NCBI GenBank assembly: GCA_016859345.1
Contig: CM029111.1
Span: 14,462,214-14,526,213 of the forward strand
Length of the DNA stretch: 64,000 nt
Direction: 5' to 3'
DNA from: Istiophorus platypterus
Taxonomy: Eukaryota; Chordata; Actinopteri; Istiophoriformes; Istiophoridae
Below the pieces are notes generated by a model. That model did not search any database and was not told where the DNA came from. It saw only the letters and a list, made by a program, of their open reading frames with translations. The position numbers were made by a program, and so were the translations under genes. Numbering within the stretch: position 1 is the stretch's first letter; each line of letters begins with the position of its first letter. Of this stretch, positions 12,959 to 24,865 are shown piece by piece.

Positions 12959-15100
12959 AAAGAACATGAGGTGACACTTACACAGATTACAGTGGAACCC
13001 TTACTGTGTACCCAAATATAAGTAAGTACAAGGGAACAAGACAAAGGGTTTGGGAATAACTTGGTAACAACTCTAGTTTTAAGAGTGATTTTAAGATAAA
13101 TTACACTGTAATTAATTCAATAATTACTGGTACAGTCATATTGTTACTGGGCAACGAGGCAGGGAAGGGCGAAAAATTATAACATCTTCACAAGAAAACA
13201 ACTATGTAATTAACAAGACTTCAATTTAAAACATTTTTTTTTTAAATGAGCACTAGTTAATATTAATAGATTCCTATTTTCTTTTTCTTCCTTTTTTTTT
13301 TTACATTATTTCTGTTGCTGGGGAACAAAGCATGAGACTTTAGTCTGGGAAGAAGCATGTATGTTCCATTGGTCAACCTAGTGAAATAAAACCAATGTCA
13401 ATACCCATATCAATACTTTTTATTGTTAAAATCAGCTCTTGTTCAATTGTACTGTAAAGGAGAGATATCAGTCATGATCTTTAAAGCATGTCCATTATTA
13501 ATAGGCTACTTCTGAATATTTATTTAATTTGGCATTAATCCAGGCATTACTTTTAACAATTCTCTGTTTAATCACACGTGTGATCACGGCACTAAACAGG
13601 TGCATAAGTGATAATATTGCAGCACTAAGAAGAGAGTTCACATGCCCAGGATGTGATCCAACATGTGAGGGATCAGTCCTTTTAGTTATAGATTAGTTAT
13701 TGACACAGTAATCAATACCTTAAAACAAGACTTTGTATTGGCAATATTGATACTGGGGGAGGACAGACCAGTGCCCAAGGTAACAAAAATTCACAAGACA
13801 CACTTATAAACCAAGTATTATTGGCAGACAGTGATATTAAAATTGTATTATTAGCTTGGTGAACTTGGAAGATATGTCAATATAAAATAATAAGTCACTG
13901 TGTGCTCATCCCAACAGGCAGATGGTCCTTGTTTCAGAGAATTGGATTGTAGTACCACACTGGTGAATATGGAGTCAATAACTGAGTTTTGTGTTGTAAA
14001 TATTGTAAATAATTTGTTATGTGGCCTATATTGACGAGAGCGGTTGGGGATTATATGTGGACTTATATCAATACCTTCAATAAACTGCATTTTTTTGAGA
14101 GCATTTATTCCGTACACTTAATTAGATTACTGAAAGATATGACTGAACACTTGCAATATGCAGCCTAACAGTTGAGATTTTGTACAGTGCCTATACAGTA
14201 AATATTTCCTTGATATCACATGTATGCAAAATATTTATTGTGGGCTGTAATCTAAAGCATTACCAAACATCACAGTGGTTTGTCCCCTTCATACACCGAT
14301 GCTGCATTCAATTTGTGATGAGCTAAGGCTGTGCAAAGGAGAGGGGGAAGCATGCATCCTTAGCATCTGCCATATCAACTCTCTCTTTGTCTGCTCACTC
14401 AGCAACAACAGGGACCGGCCAGAAGTTGCATTACCAGTCTGGCATGGTGAGGGGCCGCAGTGCGACGTGAACAGACACTGACAGCCTTACGGGACCATGT
14501 GGCAGGGAGGCAGAGAGAGAGCTGTGGGTCAGGGCCTGGGGTGGCTACAGGCCATCGGGACAGCGCAGCCGAGAGGCAGCCAGGAGACGACAGAATGGGC
14601 ACAGTCGCCATGGAAACACAAGCGGCCCAGGCAAATCACGGCAACTGGTAACTAAGTAACAGGAAACGACAGACCATAGAGGGCGATGAGTCTGGTTAAT
14701 CATGAAGAGAGGGGGGTAGTAGAGAGAGAGAGAGAGAGAAAGCAGGGAAGGACAATAAGAGGGAGATAAGGGCCGCGCAGTTCTGGCTCACCGCAGACCC
14801 CTCACCCCAAAAGTGTGCACTCACCCCCTCCTCCCTTCCCCCCTTCCCCTCCCCATGTGCACTGGATTGACACGGGATTAGTGTCAGTGTGAGCTGGAGA
14901 GGCAGCCTCCACCCTTCCTCTTTCACCGTCATTTTCTTTGTAAATCCATGAGGGGGTGTAAATGAGCACACACTGGGAGAAGAGGGGAAACGAGCTGGAG
15001 TGCAGCCATTAAACTGAGCTTTTGTGTGTGTGTGTGTGTGCACGAGTGAGTGTGTGAATGTTTGCGAGTGTTGAAATTAAAGCAGTTAAAATCAGCGGTG
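11310..15100. other. Intergenic, no gene seen; one complex GC-rich stretch
   Basis: Mostly AT-rich noncoding DNA with A- and T-tracts. Around 12,590-12,850 there is repeat-like sequence built on GGTTCTATTA. A perfect 14-base palindrome with a CACGTG core lies at 13,571-13,584. From about 14,370 to 14,690 the sequence becomes GC-richer and non-repetitive and includes an RFX-like X-box at 14,604-14,617. A (GA)n tract at 14,718-14,738 and a (TG)n tract at 15,021-15,038 follow. No coding exon is supported. Confidence 0.5.
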
Positions 15101-16190
15101 AAGGACGTACCTGGATCCTTTACTTAGGCAGAAGTATTAAAAGTACTCCATTACAAGTTACAAATATTATTTAAGTAAAAGAGTGTGAGTGTGTGTACAC
15201 AATACAGAAAAATATCCCCTCTGACTTTTTTTTATCATTAGATTATTACTCGTGCATTCATGCAGAAGCAGAATTTTACTGTTGTAGTTAGTTGATGGAG
15301 CTAATCACTATTTCATACAGAACTGCAACAGATTGCTATTTTCATTATGGATTCATCTCGGTTGGTGGTTGGTTAAAATTCAGAAAACAGTAAGAAATGC
15401 CCAGAGCCTGGTGTGACACCTCCGGATTCGTTATTTTGTACAGTTATTCACAAAATTATATTGTAAGACAAAAAAATCAGCAAATCCTTAACTATTGAGT
15501 AGCCGGAACCTTGAAGATTTTGGCAATTTTACATAAAAATGACTTGAAAGATGAATCAGTGATTAAAATACTGTCAACAAACTGACTGGTTTACTGATCA
15601 TTTCAGCTCTATTTGTATATCTTGTTGTGTAGTCTAATCTATTTTATTTTTAAAAAGCATAATTTTATATTTTTGTATGCAAATTTTAATTTGTGAAGTA
15701 ACCATAAAATTATACTTATGTAAAAGTAAAGAAGTATTAGCATCAAAATATGCTTAAAGTACTGAAAGTAAATGTTTCCATTATGCAGGATGGCCCATTT
15801 AAAAATAATGTATAGTATGTAATTGTGTTATAAATATTTATGTATAAATGTGGAAATGACTATGATGTTGCAGCTGATAACTGTGGGACTAATTTCAGCT
15901 CCTTAACATACTGCTCGGTTGCCCGTGAATTTTCCCCACAGGGATCCATATAGCCTTATCTTAACCTGTAATAATACATCATGATTTATTTGGTGATTAT
16001 ATTTTGCATTATTAATCTGACTCTGCAGAGTAACCAGCAACTAAAGATTTCAGGTAAAGGTAGAAGAGGAAAAAGTACAATCTGGTGCAGAAGTACAAAA
16101 TAGACGAAAATGAAAATACTCAAGTAAAGCACAAGTACCTCAGATTTGTACTTAAATATGGGAGCTAAGTAAAAGTACTTTGTTGGATTT
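15100..16190 (+). repeat. Dispersed repeat family A copy, long
   Basis: It begins with CCTTTACTTAGGCAGAAGTATT and ends near CAAGTAAAGCACAAGTACC and AAGTAAAAGTACTTTG. The internal text (TTATGCAGGATGGCCCATTT near 15,784-15,803) is the family core. Unrelated AT-rich sequence lies in the middle, possibly an insertion or another repeat; 15,590-15,610 carries a family B-like motif. Confidence 0.6.
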
Positions 16191-16589
16191 GTGCATTTGT
16201 GTGTCCTCGTGACTCAGAAGTGGTTGTTGGCCTCAGCCTCGCTACAAAGAGGAAGCTATTGTTAACACCCAAGAGCTGGAGCTTCCGTATGAATGTGACA
16301 CGAGTTTCCCTGCCACTGCAGCAGCTCTCTAACACACCTGCTGTTCAGAAAAGTGCTGGCAGTGATACACTTGTGTTCTGCTGTTCATTTGCAAAAGTTG
16401 GGTCTGTACTAAAATACAGTACAACAACGAAAAACAAGTCTACTACAAGTAACAATGCTGCATACAAAATCTTTCGTAAGTAGTTCCTTAAGTAAAAGTA
16501 TTCATTCTAGGGATGAACCTACTATCACTTGAAAGCTCCCCTTGGCTCTACAGGGTTTTATAGTGAGTTCAGCTCATTGTTTGGTTGCA

Positions 16590-17060
16590 AATGGTCTGTT
16601 CTGATTCCCTCACCGCTCTCATGGTGTCATTTTCGTACACAGCAAGTGACTATTCCCCCTGAAAAAGCTCTAAAAACCAACCATGCACTACCTGCTCAGC
16701 ACTGAACAGCAGACTGACACAGCTAGAGACGAGCCGGTGAACACAGTGGAGCTTTTAGCTGCTAAAGAGCCAGATATTTCCCTGAGAAGATGGTGGAGAC
16801 CAAAAACAGAGCTAAAAGTGGACTTGGACTCACATCCTTCAGGTGGCTCCAAATGAATGATAATGTTGCTCTGTAGCTGCTGTATGTGTAAAAAAGCAAC
16901 TGTTTTCTAACATGCTCATCATAACAACCTAGAATGTGATGATGTGTCAGTATAGTGTTCGCAACTTTTTTTCTGCTGGCCCCAAGTGGCCAAAAAACAA
17001 ACAAAGAAAACAAAAACAAACAAACTATTACTGGTGTTTTAAAATTTAATGTGATAAACA
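16590..17060 (+). repeat. Dispersed repeat family C copy
   Basis: This segment shares runs with 39,790-40,035 (GGTGAACA, ATTTCCCT, GTGGAGACCAAA, AGAGCTAAAAG, GGACTTG) and with 18,090-18,240 (CAAATGAATGATAATGTTGC and AAGTGGCCAAAAAA). It is a degenerate interspersed element of unknown class, in the same orientation in all three places. Confidence 0.6.
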
Positions 17061-18090
17061 CATTGAAGTAAAAGTAAATTCATAGAACCACGGTGGGTTT
17101 CTTTTTTTAGGTTTTGTGTTCCTATTACAAAACTGCCTCAGAGAAGTTACGTGCCTGTCAGCCCAACCCTTGCTAACACTCCCCCTGTGGTCTTGAGAGG
17201 CTGTGAGGGGCCCAGAGGAAGCCTGTTACTGCGAAACAAAGGCAGATTGTGTATGTGACCCCTGTGGCTTAACCACTCTACATAGCTAAAGCTTTATCTT
17301 TGACACAGCATCTGTTTATTGAACTGGCAAGCATGAACAAGTCAAGTGGCTCCGAATTCTCCGAGTCAAGTGATAAACAAGCACAACCTGTCAGAAACCT
17401 TAACTGCTATAAGCGGCCAACCCCAAACATGACCAACTACCTGATCTGTCCGTTCCCAAAATAGCTGATTTGCATGGGGCTAATACACTTAATCAACCAG
17501 TCCCTCTCGTGAGCTTGGGATCTGTCAGTGCCACCTGTGTTTGTGGCCTCGGTCATGCCAGTGCTACTTGGTCTCGACAGCCATAATGGGCTCTGTGGAG
17601 ACACAAACACTCCCTCCGTAAACGCTCTACAGCTCTTACTCTACCTTCCTGATTGGCTATGACATGCTTATACTGCCCCACTGACATCTGATTGTGCCTG
17701 TCAGGCTCTGTCCCCTAAGCCTTATTCGCTAAATACTCCCGCTGACCTTTGTCTCGGTTTTCTTCCCCTTTTTCAGACTTTTGCTTCCCTGTTCTCAGAC
17801 CACTTGTCTCACCCTACTTCACATGACACTCTCCTAAGTGGTTTAGTCGACGTCTTTTTAGCTTCTCATCCTCACGTTTGTTGATATTAAATGATAATTG
17901 TTGTAAAGATTCTTGATTTCATGTAAAGATTCTCAATTTCATGTAATAGTTGATGATTTGTGCTATTATTGCACTAAACAGTAAGAGTTTAGGAGCACTA
18001 AGACACTATTTTCAACAAGCAGATCTTTACAGTGTTTTGGTACAAAAAAAAAAGCCCCCCCCCCATTAAATTACTTTAACTCATGTATTA
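17060..18090. other. Non-repetitive intergenic stretch, possible regulatory DNA
   Basis: Between two family C repeats there is about 750 bases of balanced-composition, non-repetitive sequence. It contains a perfect POU octamer ATTTGCAT at 17,468-17,475 and no plausible ORF. Such sequence upstream of a developmentally regulated gene could be an enhancer, but only the octamer and the complexity support that. Confidence 0.3.
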
Positions 18091-18240
18091 TACTTCCTAC
18101 TGTATAATTTGGACTTTTTGGACATTCGAGAGTTTCAAATGAATGATAATGTTGCCCAATAATTGCTGAATTGGATAATATGTCATTGTTTTGTTAGGAG
18201 CTTGTCTCTGTTGCCCCTAAGTGGCCAAAAAAAAATCTCT
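18090..18240 (+). repeat. Dispersed repeat family C fragment
   Basis: It matches 16,820-16,995 over CAAATGAATGATAATGTTGC and the AAGTGGCCAAAAAA end, with many substitutions between. Confidence 0.55.
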
Positions 18241-18359
18241 TATTGCAAGTTTAAAAAGAGGCCAGAAAATATACAGAAAGGTGACAAATGAAAGGAAAAA
18301 CCTGTCTCAAGGCTCACTAACACAATCACTAGATCTTACTTTCATTTTACTCACCACAT

Positions 18360-18660
18360 CAGTTCATTATCATTGAATCTAAAGAAAGTTCTAGAAGTCC
18401 TTTAGGTTGTTCTTGGGATGTCTGAGAAGGTTTAAGTGATCACTGAAAAAGTTCTACAGATGGTTTTAGGAGGTTTTAGTAGTCATAAAGAAAGTTCTAG
18501 TGGTCCTTTAGGAGGTTATGGAGGTCTTTTAGAAGTTAGTAGTAGTCAGAGAGGCGGTTCTAGAAGTTCTCTTGTAGTTTTCTAGGGGGTCTTTTGGAGG
18601 TCCTAATATTCATTAAGAAGGTTCTACATTTAGTTTTGGAAGTTTTAGAGGGTGTTCAGA
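18360..18660. repeat. Degenerate minisatellite, period about 50-65 bases
   Basis: Imperfect units built around AAAGTTCTAGAAGTCCTTTAGG and AGGAGGTTTTAGTAGTCA repeat several times (near 18,388, 18,447, 18,489, 18,558, 18,617). Each unit carries AAG(A/G)(A/C)GTTCTA followed by a GGAGGT block. Units are diverged, so the array is old. No coding potential is seen. Confidence 0.6.
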
Positions 18661-21600
18661 TTGGAAAAAACCTGCATTTAAAAAAAATGCAAAGGGCTTC
18701 ATTGATGAGGGCATGACACTTAAGGTACCAAAGGTATGATCAAATATGATGCATGAAGGCTGGCTTGAGTTATAGGGCCATGAATTTAAAGGCTTATGAG
18801 ACACCAAAACACTGCACAGTGGTTTATATTATTATGAGGAAGGATTTTACTGCTCTGATCTTTCATTCGATGATCCTGGGGTGACCCAAAAATTTAAGAA
18901 ATCACATGACTTGCACAACTGGTCTTGTTGGATGATGTTGCATTTCATTGTGGCAACAGCTGAGTCCGGTTCATGTTTTTTGCAGGACAGCCCTGCTTTT
19001 TTTTTTTTCTTCTTTTTTGCCAGAAGACTGAGTTGGCACCCCTGCTGTGTCAGTGCAATGGCTGCACTGAAATGACTGAGGGGCCTGCATTTTTTCACAC
19101 AGTGCTGCTGTCAGTCAGTACGTGGCCTCAAACACTTCTGGTGCTCCCTTAAGTGTTAACAGCTGCAGGAGGAAGTATGTGGGATTGACTCAAAATAAAC
19201 TACATTGCCCATGTTCATGGTAACAGAGGCACATGTCGCCCTGTGCAACATTCAGTGTGTTTTCAATTGTTTTTCTATGACAACAAAGCTCTATGATGAC
19301 GAGAAATGACACACAAATGATACATGACTTAGGACTTTTCATTCGATTTGCTGACTATAAGAATAATACCGTATATCATCTGCCTGATCTTTTAAAAATC
19401 ATCGAAATAGAGTAAACTCTATGTTTGATCTACAACTTGAACTCAGTCAATCATCCAATCCATGAACATTGACAGTACAAAAACAATATTTCTTTCCCTT
19501 TTCACACTATTCATCCTCATGCAACCTTTTAGACTTCCCTCTCTGCTCATACCACATGATATGTGAATTTTTTTCTTCACACACCTTGATATTACATGAC
19601 TAATCAAAATGTGTTACTATTTAGTTTTCAGCAGCAGTGTTATAAGTCCAAATAAAGCCCAAAATAAATTAGCGAGTGAACGATTTCTTCTGACATTCTG
19701 ACAATCAGACAAGATCTACTGGTGTACAAAAAGGAAAAGGCTATAATGTTTTGAACTGGAAGACATATGTTCTATGCTCAGAGTTAATCATTCACAGAAA
19801 TTGCTAAACCATGTCTGTCTTGATCCAATCGCTGAGCCACAAGAAGATCCAATCATAGACTAATGCCTATGTATTAATCAGAGTTGCTATCCATGATGAA
19901 ATTAACGGTTTGCTACAAAAGGAAATAAATGTTTTGCAACAGAGCAGGCAAATTTACACAATCCTGCCATTTTGTCCATTTGAGCCAGTGCTTTCATGGC
20001 ATATATTAGATTTCGTTAGACCAGTGATTCAAGCTTTTGACCAACGGATTTTTTTTTTTCCTTTTACAAGCAAGGTTAAAACTAAGTCTCCTGAATTCCT
20101 TTGTCTGAACTCTTAACCTAACAAACTATAAAGAGAAGTCCAGGTTTTCAATCTCTTTTTAGATGTTTTTAACTTTTTATGAGAGCACACACACATATAT
20201 ATTCATACTTTCTCAATGGCTAAACCATCACTTAGACATGAACCATGTGAAGAAAAGGGAACATCAAATGCCTTTCTTTTTTTCCCCTTAACTTTGATGA
20301 CCATGTCTTTTGAGAGGACGGGCTGGTGGAGAAGTGGTCAGACAAACAAAGCCTTACCCCTGACCCCTGTCACCCTGCTGTAGGCTACTACTAGAGCAGG
20401 TCATGTGGTTATTTTCATAATGACATCATAAAAAGATGTTCGGGGGGATTTTTTTTTTTCCGTATTAAAGCAATATTTCACATTCGTAAGAGCATTTTCC
20501 CGTCAAGGGTTGAAAGCCCAAGCATCATTCCATAAATACTGTGCCATGAATGTCAGCTCCCCTGAGGATGCAGAGCCATCTGCGGTCGCCCTCTGTGGTC
20601 CCGTCCATAACTATTCACCTATAGAATTTATTCCAAGACTGATTTTGAACATAAATTCAGATGCACACATTAACCCTTGGACCTCCTTAGTGAGCCTCAG
20701 TTACTTTATTTTTACAGTACATGTCTAACATAGAAATGCTCTAAATCATTTAGGTCATACAAACCAAGTTCTAAGGCACAACATGATACTTGGACCCTTG
20801 ATAGGCATACAACATTTTACCCAGGTATGTTTTGTAACAATTGTGTCTCTGATTTAAATATGAGCATCTCAGAGCACCGTGTCTCACCTGACCAGTCACC
20901 TGCAGAGCTGTAACAGCTGCATTCCTCAATTTTATTCAACAACCCCTGCGAGTAGAATGGAGATATTCTCATTAAATACATACATAATGTTTTAAGTTAA
21001 TCAGTGCAACATCTTGTTTGAAGCAGTGTTATACAGTAATTTGTTTATTGCCTGTTACAAAATAAGAAAAAAAAAAGGAAAACTGTCATTTTTATAGTTG
21101 AATTTCCCGTGTCCATACTATATGTGTATAGGTGCAGAGCTTTGCAACATGCTAAACATAATTTTAATAAAAACTGAAGACAGTGGTTGGCCTTTGAGGT
21201 ATTAATTGGAAGCAATTGTGAAACTGTGACAACAATTATGGCCGACAAATCCAATGGTGGGAAATACAAATTAGATAAATTAAACTCTCTCATAATGTCT
21301 CTTTTTGCTGACTCCTGCATTACACCATTTACATCGTATCTAAGAGAAACAAAGGGGAATGATGTTACAAAGGCCTGGACTGTATGTAAAACAAGCTGTA
21401 TTTCTGGTTAATACATTGTTGACTTATATTTTAAAGACAGAAACCATTAATAAGAACATCTTTCGGGGGTTGGCAGGTTTTGGAAATTACTCCTCCAGCA
21501 ATTCACTCTAATTGATTAAGGAGACCCCTCCAACCCATCAGATCTGCAGTCATATATGTCAGTGAGTCGTTGTCAAAGACTGCCATGTTTCTGACTCTAA

Positions 21601-22340
21601 TAAGTCATCCTCTATATGCAGTTTAGTAAGTTTAGTAAAGATTACACTTTAATTAAGTGTATCGGGTGTCTCAACTTGCTAGCCATGATGTAAGCAGATG
21701 TTTATCAGTCACCTGCTTGTTTTACTGTAAACATATGGCGTAAATGGTGTAATGAAGGGGTCAGCACTGTTCAAATGGTGTGGGGCTGAATAGTTTTACA
21801 GGTCTGCTGGAGGTGCAGGCCTTTCTGTTGTTTATCTTTTTTATGCAATTTACATATGAGTGTTTAATTTCTTTTTTTTTTTCATTTTAGAATAAAACCG
21901 ATTTATATAACGTGATGTCTTAAATGTGTATCTGAGGGTAGATCTAATTTTCCCCGTAGGTTAGTTAGTTAGATAGCTAGCTAGCTAACAGAGCTAAAGT
22001 AGATTATGTTACTGTAAAACTCATACGGTGCCTGATTTTTCTATCACTGTGAGACTTAAAATGCGGTTCAACGATTAACCAAACTCAATAAACTGTGGCT
22101 TGGTCCATTTGTGGTTGAACGAAAACGCGTTTTTTGCTGCCTTGGACAAGAAAATTAACATTTTAATGTCGACGTGGTTTTCACCTATTAGTATCTGAGA
22201 CGCAAATCGACCGTGTTCGTTGGGATTTACAGATGTTGATTTATTTTAGAAAATTTTTGCAAAAGACTTGACGAACACTACGATGGGATAAACTTAAGAT
22301 TTAATCGGCGGGTAAATATTTTTCGTTGTAGGTTTACATT
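18660..22340. other. Intergenic, no gene seen
   Basis: AT-rich sequence with short ORFs that have no recognisable domains. Stretches at about 20,330-20,640 and 21,190-21,560 are non-repetitive and of mixed composition, so they are candidates for conserved noncoding elements. No RNA gene is recognisable. The last few hundred bases grade into the dnmt3 CpG island. Confidence 0.5.
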
Positions 22341-24300
22341 TTCCCCTTCCACCGAGGTAACGGCTCCTCTCGTCTCCCGGCGTATTTTAGCGAAACTTGC
22401 CGAAAACGGGCGCCGCGTCGGCAGCGCTAGGTAGCTCGCAGGCCTCTCCCCTTGTCAGCTTCCATCACGGGGCCTCGACTTCAAAGTTTCACCGTGAGGA
22501 AGTCGTCCTTGACCGGGGTCATCCGGCGCTGTGGACCCCCCCCCCTCCAGCCGCCATGACACTGTTACGACACAGCGGACGGAGGCCGGAGAAACTAGGC
22601 CCGAGAAACCGCAGCCGTTGCGATATAGCCGACATCACCAGATGTGTATATAAAGCCGGATTTAGCTTTTTTTTTCCCAGCGTGTAGTAGTTGACAAAAT
22701 TAACCGTTGTGTAACAAACAAAACAAATTTAAAAAAAACATTCATAGGGTTTTTGGGCTAGCTTATGACATGACATTCGTTAGCCCCGAGATCGCTTATT
22801 CTCAAATGAGGGCTCTTCTATTATTTTTAATTTTATTTCCCCTTTATAGGTTATTCGTTTTAGAGACTTTATTCACCATCTAAGGGTGACAGGTATCGGT
22901 GTTCGCCTGCAAAGCGGCGCAACTCCAAACTCTTATAAAGAGTAGGCTAAAATTAGCGATAACGCCACCATGCTAGCAGCCACGTTTCCCCGCCCAACCG
23001 AAAGAAACGATCGCAAACGGTGGGTTTCGCCTGCGGTTTGAACGCTTGTGTTACCTGACACCGACCTGGGACATTGTTTTGAGTGAGTTGATCGTCGTCG
23101 TCGAGAAACTTTCGTATTGGGTTCACGACACGACCCTTAACGACAGAACTCTTCGGCCATGTTTGCGACCGAGGGAGAATCGCTCAGGTTTTGTTTGTTT
23201 GTTTGTTTGTTTGTTTGTTTAGCCCGTGGCGTCGAGCTTACATTACGCCCTATATCAACCCCGTTGGGGGGAGCGATACCGGGGGCGAGGGTTCGGTACC
23301 CCGGTGGCGGTTCGGTGGCTTGCAGCCCCGCGGCGGGGGCCGCTCCCCGCCGCCGACCCTCCGCGGCTCATATCCGGTAATGCGGACCTATGGGGAAGCG
23401 TCCTCTGTGACGAGGCCACGGCTCACGAGGTTCACCCGTGCAGAGCACCCGAGGTAAGTCACCCGCTGTATCTTTACACAAAACCCAAGCCGCTTTAACT
23501 CCGGTGGGACAAAGTCTCACCGGAGGCGCTTTACGCGGCGATACCGCGCGGGGCAACGTTATCACGGTTTCTCGACTTGTTCTTTTGCTTTTTCTTTTTC
23601 TTTTATTGTCTCGACGCGTTGCCAGTCCAGCCCTCCTCCCTCACTACACAAAGACCGTCTAATACAAATCCGCGGCGGATTTTTTCTCTTGCGGAGGAGA
23701 TCGTGAGCCGGGTCGCGTTCGGCTCCCTCCCCCGCTCTACGAGCGACCGCGGTCCGCTTCGCTTTTTAGTTCCTCGTCGCCGGCTGTCGTTTCAACGTGC
23801 ATACGAGCGGATTTTATCAGGCGTAATTAACAATTTTCCTGTGCACACTTTTAGCTACTCGCTCCGAGCGGTTAACGCACAGCCCGAAACCAGGCTGCAG
23901 CTGCTCGGACCGTGCAGCCGTGCGTGTGATGAGTAATAACCGAGGGGGGGGAGAAGCCTGAAACCCCGAGAACAGAAACGAATGTGCCGGTCGACGTTTG
24001 AGTCACAGTCGCGGCTTCACCTGTGGTGTTGTCACCGTGTCGAGTTCTCCCGTTCAGGCGAGTGACAGGAGTCTTTTGTTTAAAAACCCAAGTTGTCAAA
24101 TCAAAGTTGCGCGGCCTGGAGCTTCGCGGCAATAAATAAATAAATAAATAAATAAATGGACAACGAGAGATTTCATTGACGCTTCCCATACACCGAGGGC
24201 AGAAAGGGGAGGAGAGGCGGCGGCGGCTCGGCTCGAGTGTCCCGGAGCACTTGAACACAGCACGGCTCGGTGTCCCTAATGTACACACGGCGGAGGAAAA
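22340..24300 (+). promoter_or_regulatory. dnmt3bb.1: CpG-island promoter and 5' noncoding exon region of the dnmt3 gene
   Basis: CpG density rises sharply here relative to the AT-rich flanks. A TATA-like TATATAAAG lies at 22,647-22,655, and a strong donor (CCCGAG|GTAAGT, exon end 23,453) could close a 5' noncoding exon that splices to the ATG-bearing exon at 24,855. The island includes a (TTTG)n tract (23,190-23,219), G-rich sequence near 23,255-23,345 and a (AAAT)n tract (24,130-24,157). The exact start site is not visible. Confidence 0.6.
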
Positions 24301-24865
24301 CAAATCCGAAAGACGCCAAATGGAAAGATGATGTTGACGGGGACCCCTCGGCCTTTATCCTCCATAGACAAAAAGGGGATTAGACAACCCGCCCTGGCCC
24401 AGGCTCACCGGCTTTCCCCGCCCCTGGAAGTCAGTCATGGGTTATAGGGGACACACACCGACCGTTTCTCGGTTTGAAAAGAAACAAGAGCAATATGTGG
24501 GGGGGGGAATCTCTTGAAAAAAGGAAAGGAAGTTTTGGGAGGGTTTCCATGACAGATAGAGCCTAAGCCACAGATCACAGTGTGTACACTATTTCAGTAA
24601 TGTAGTTTTTAAAAATGCTGTTATGGTGGTGGCATTGGCTCATAGGACATCAGGTGTGGGCTGCACGTTTAAACAAAGGATCCAACAAAGCTGCATTGCA
24701 AATAAATATAACATTACAAGTTATAACACTAGCTGTAAATGAAGGATTGTATTAATGCAGTTAAGGTTTTAGGTAATAAGGTTTTAGATGATGTTATTGT
24801 TCATTCCGATACTCAATACTGAATTTGTAAAAGTGCAATTTTGGTTTCTCTTAGAAAGCTGCAAG

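Noticed and set aside
23159..24303. Overlapping ORFs in the CpG island near dnmt3
   Set aside because: GC-rich DNA has few stops; translations are Pro/Arg/Ala-rich with no domain and occur on both strands.
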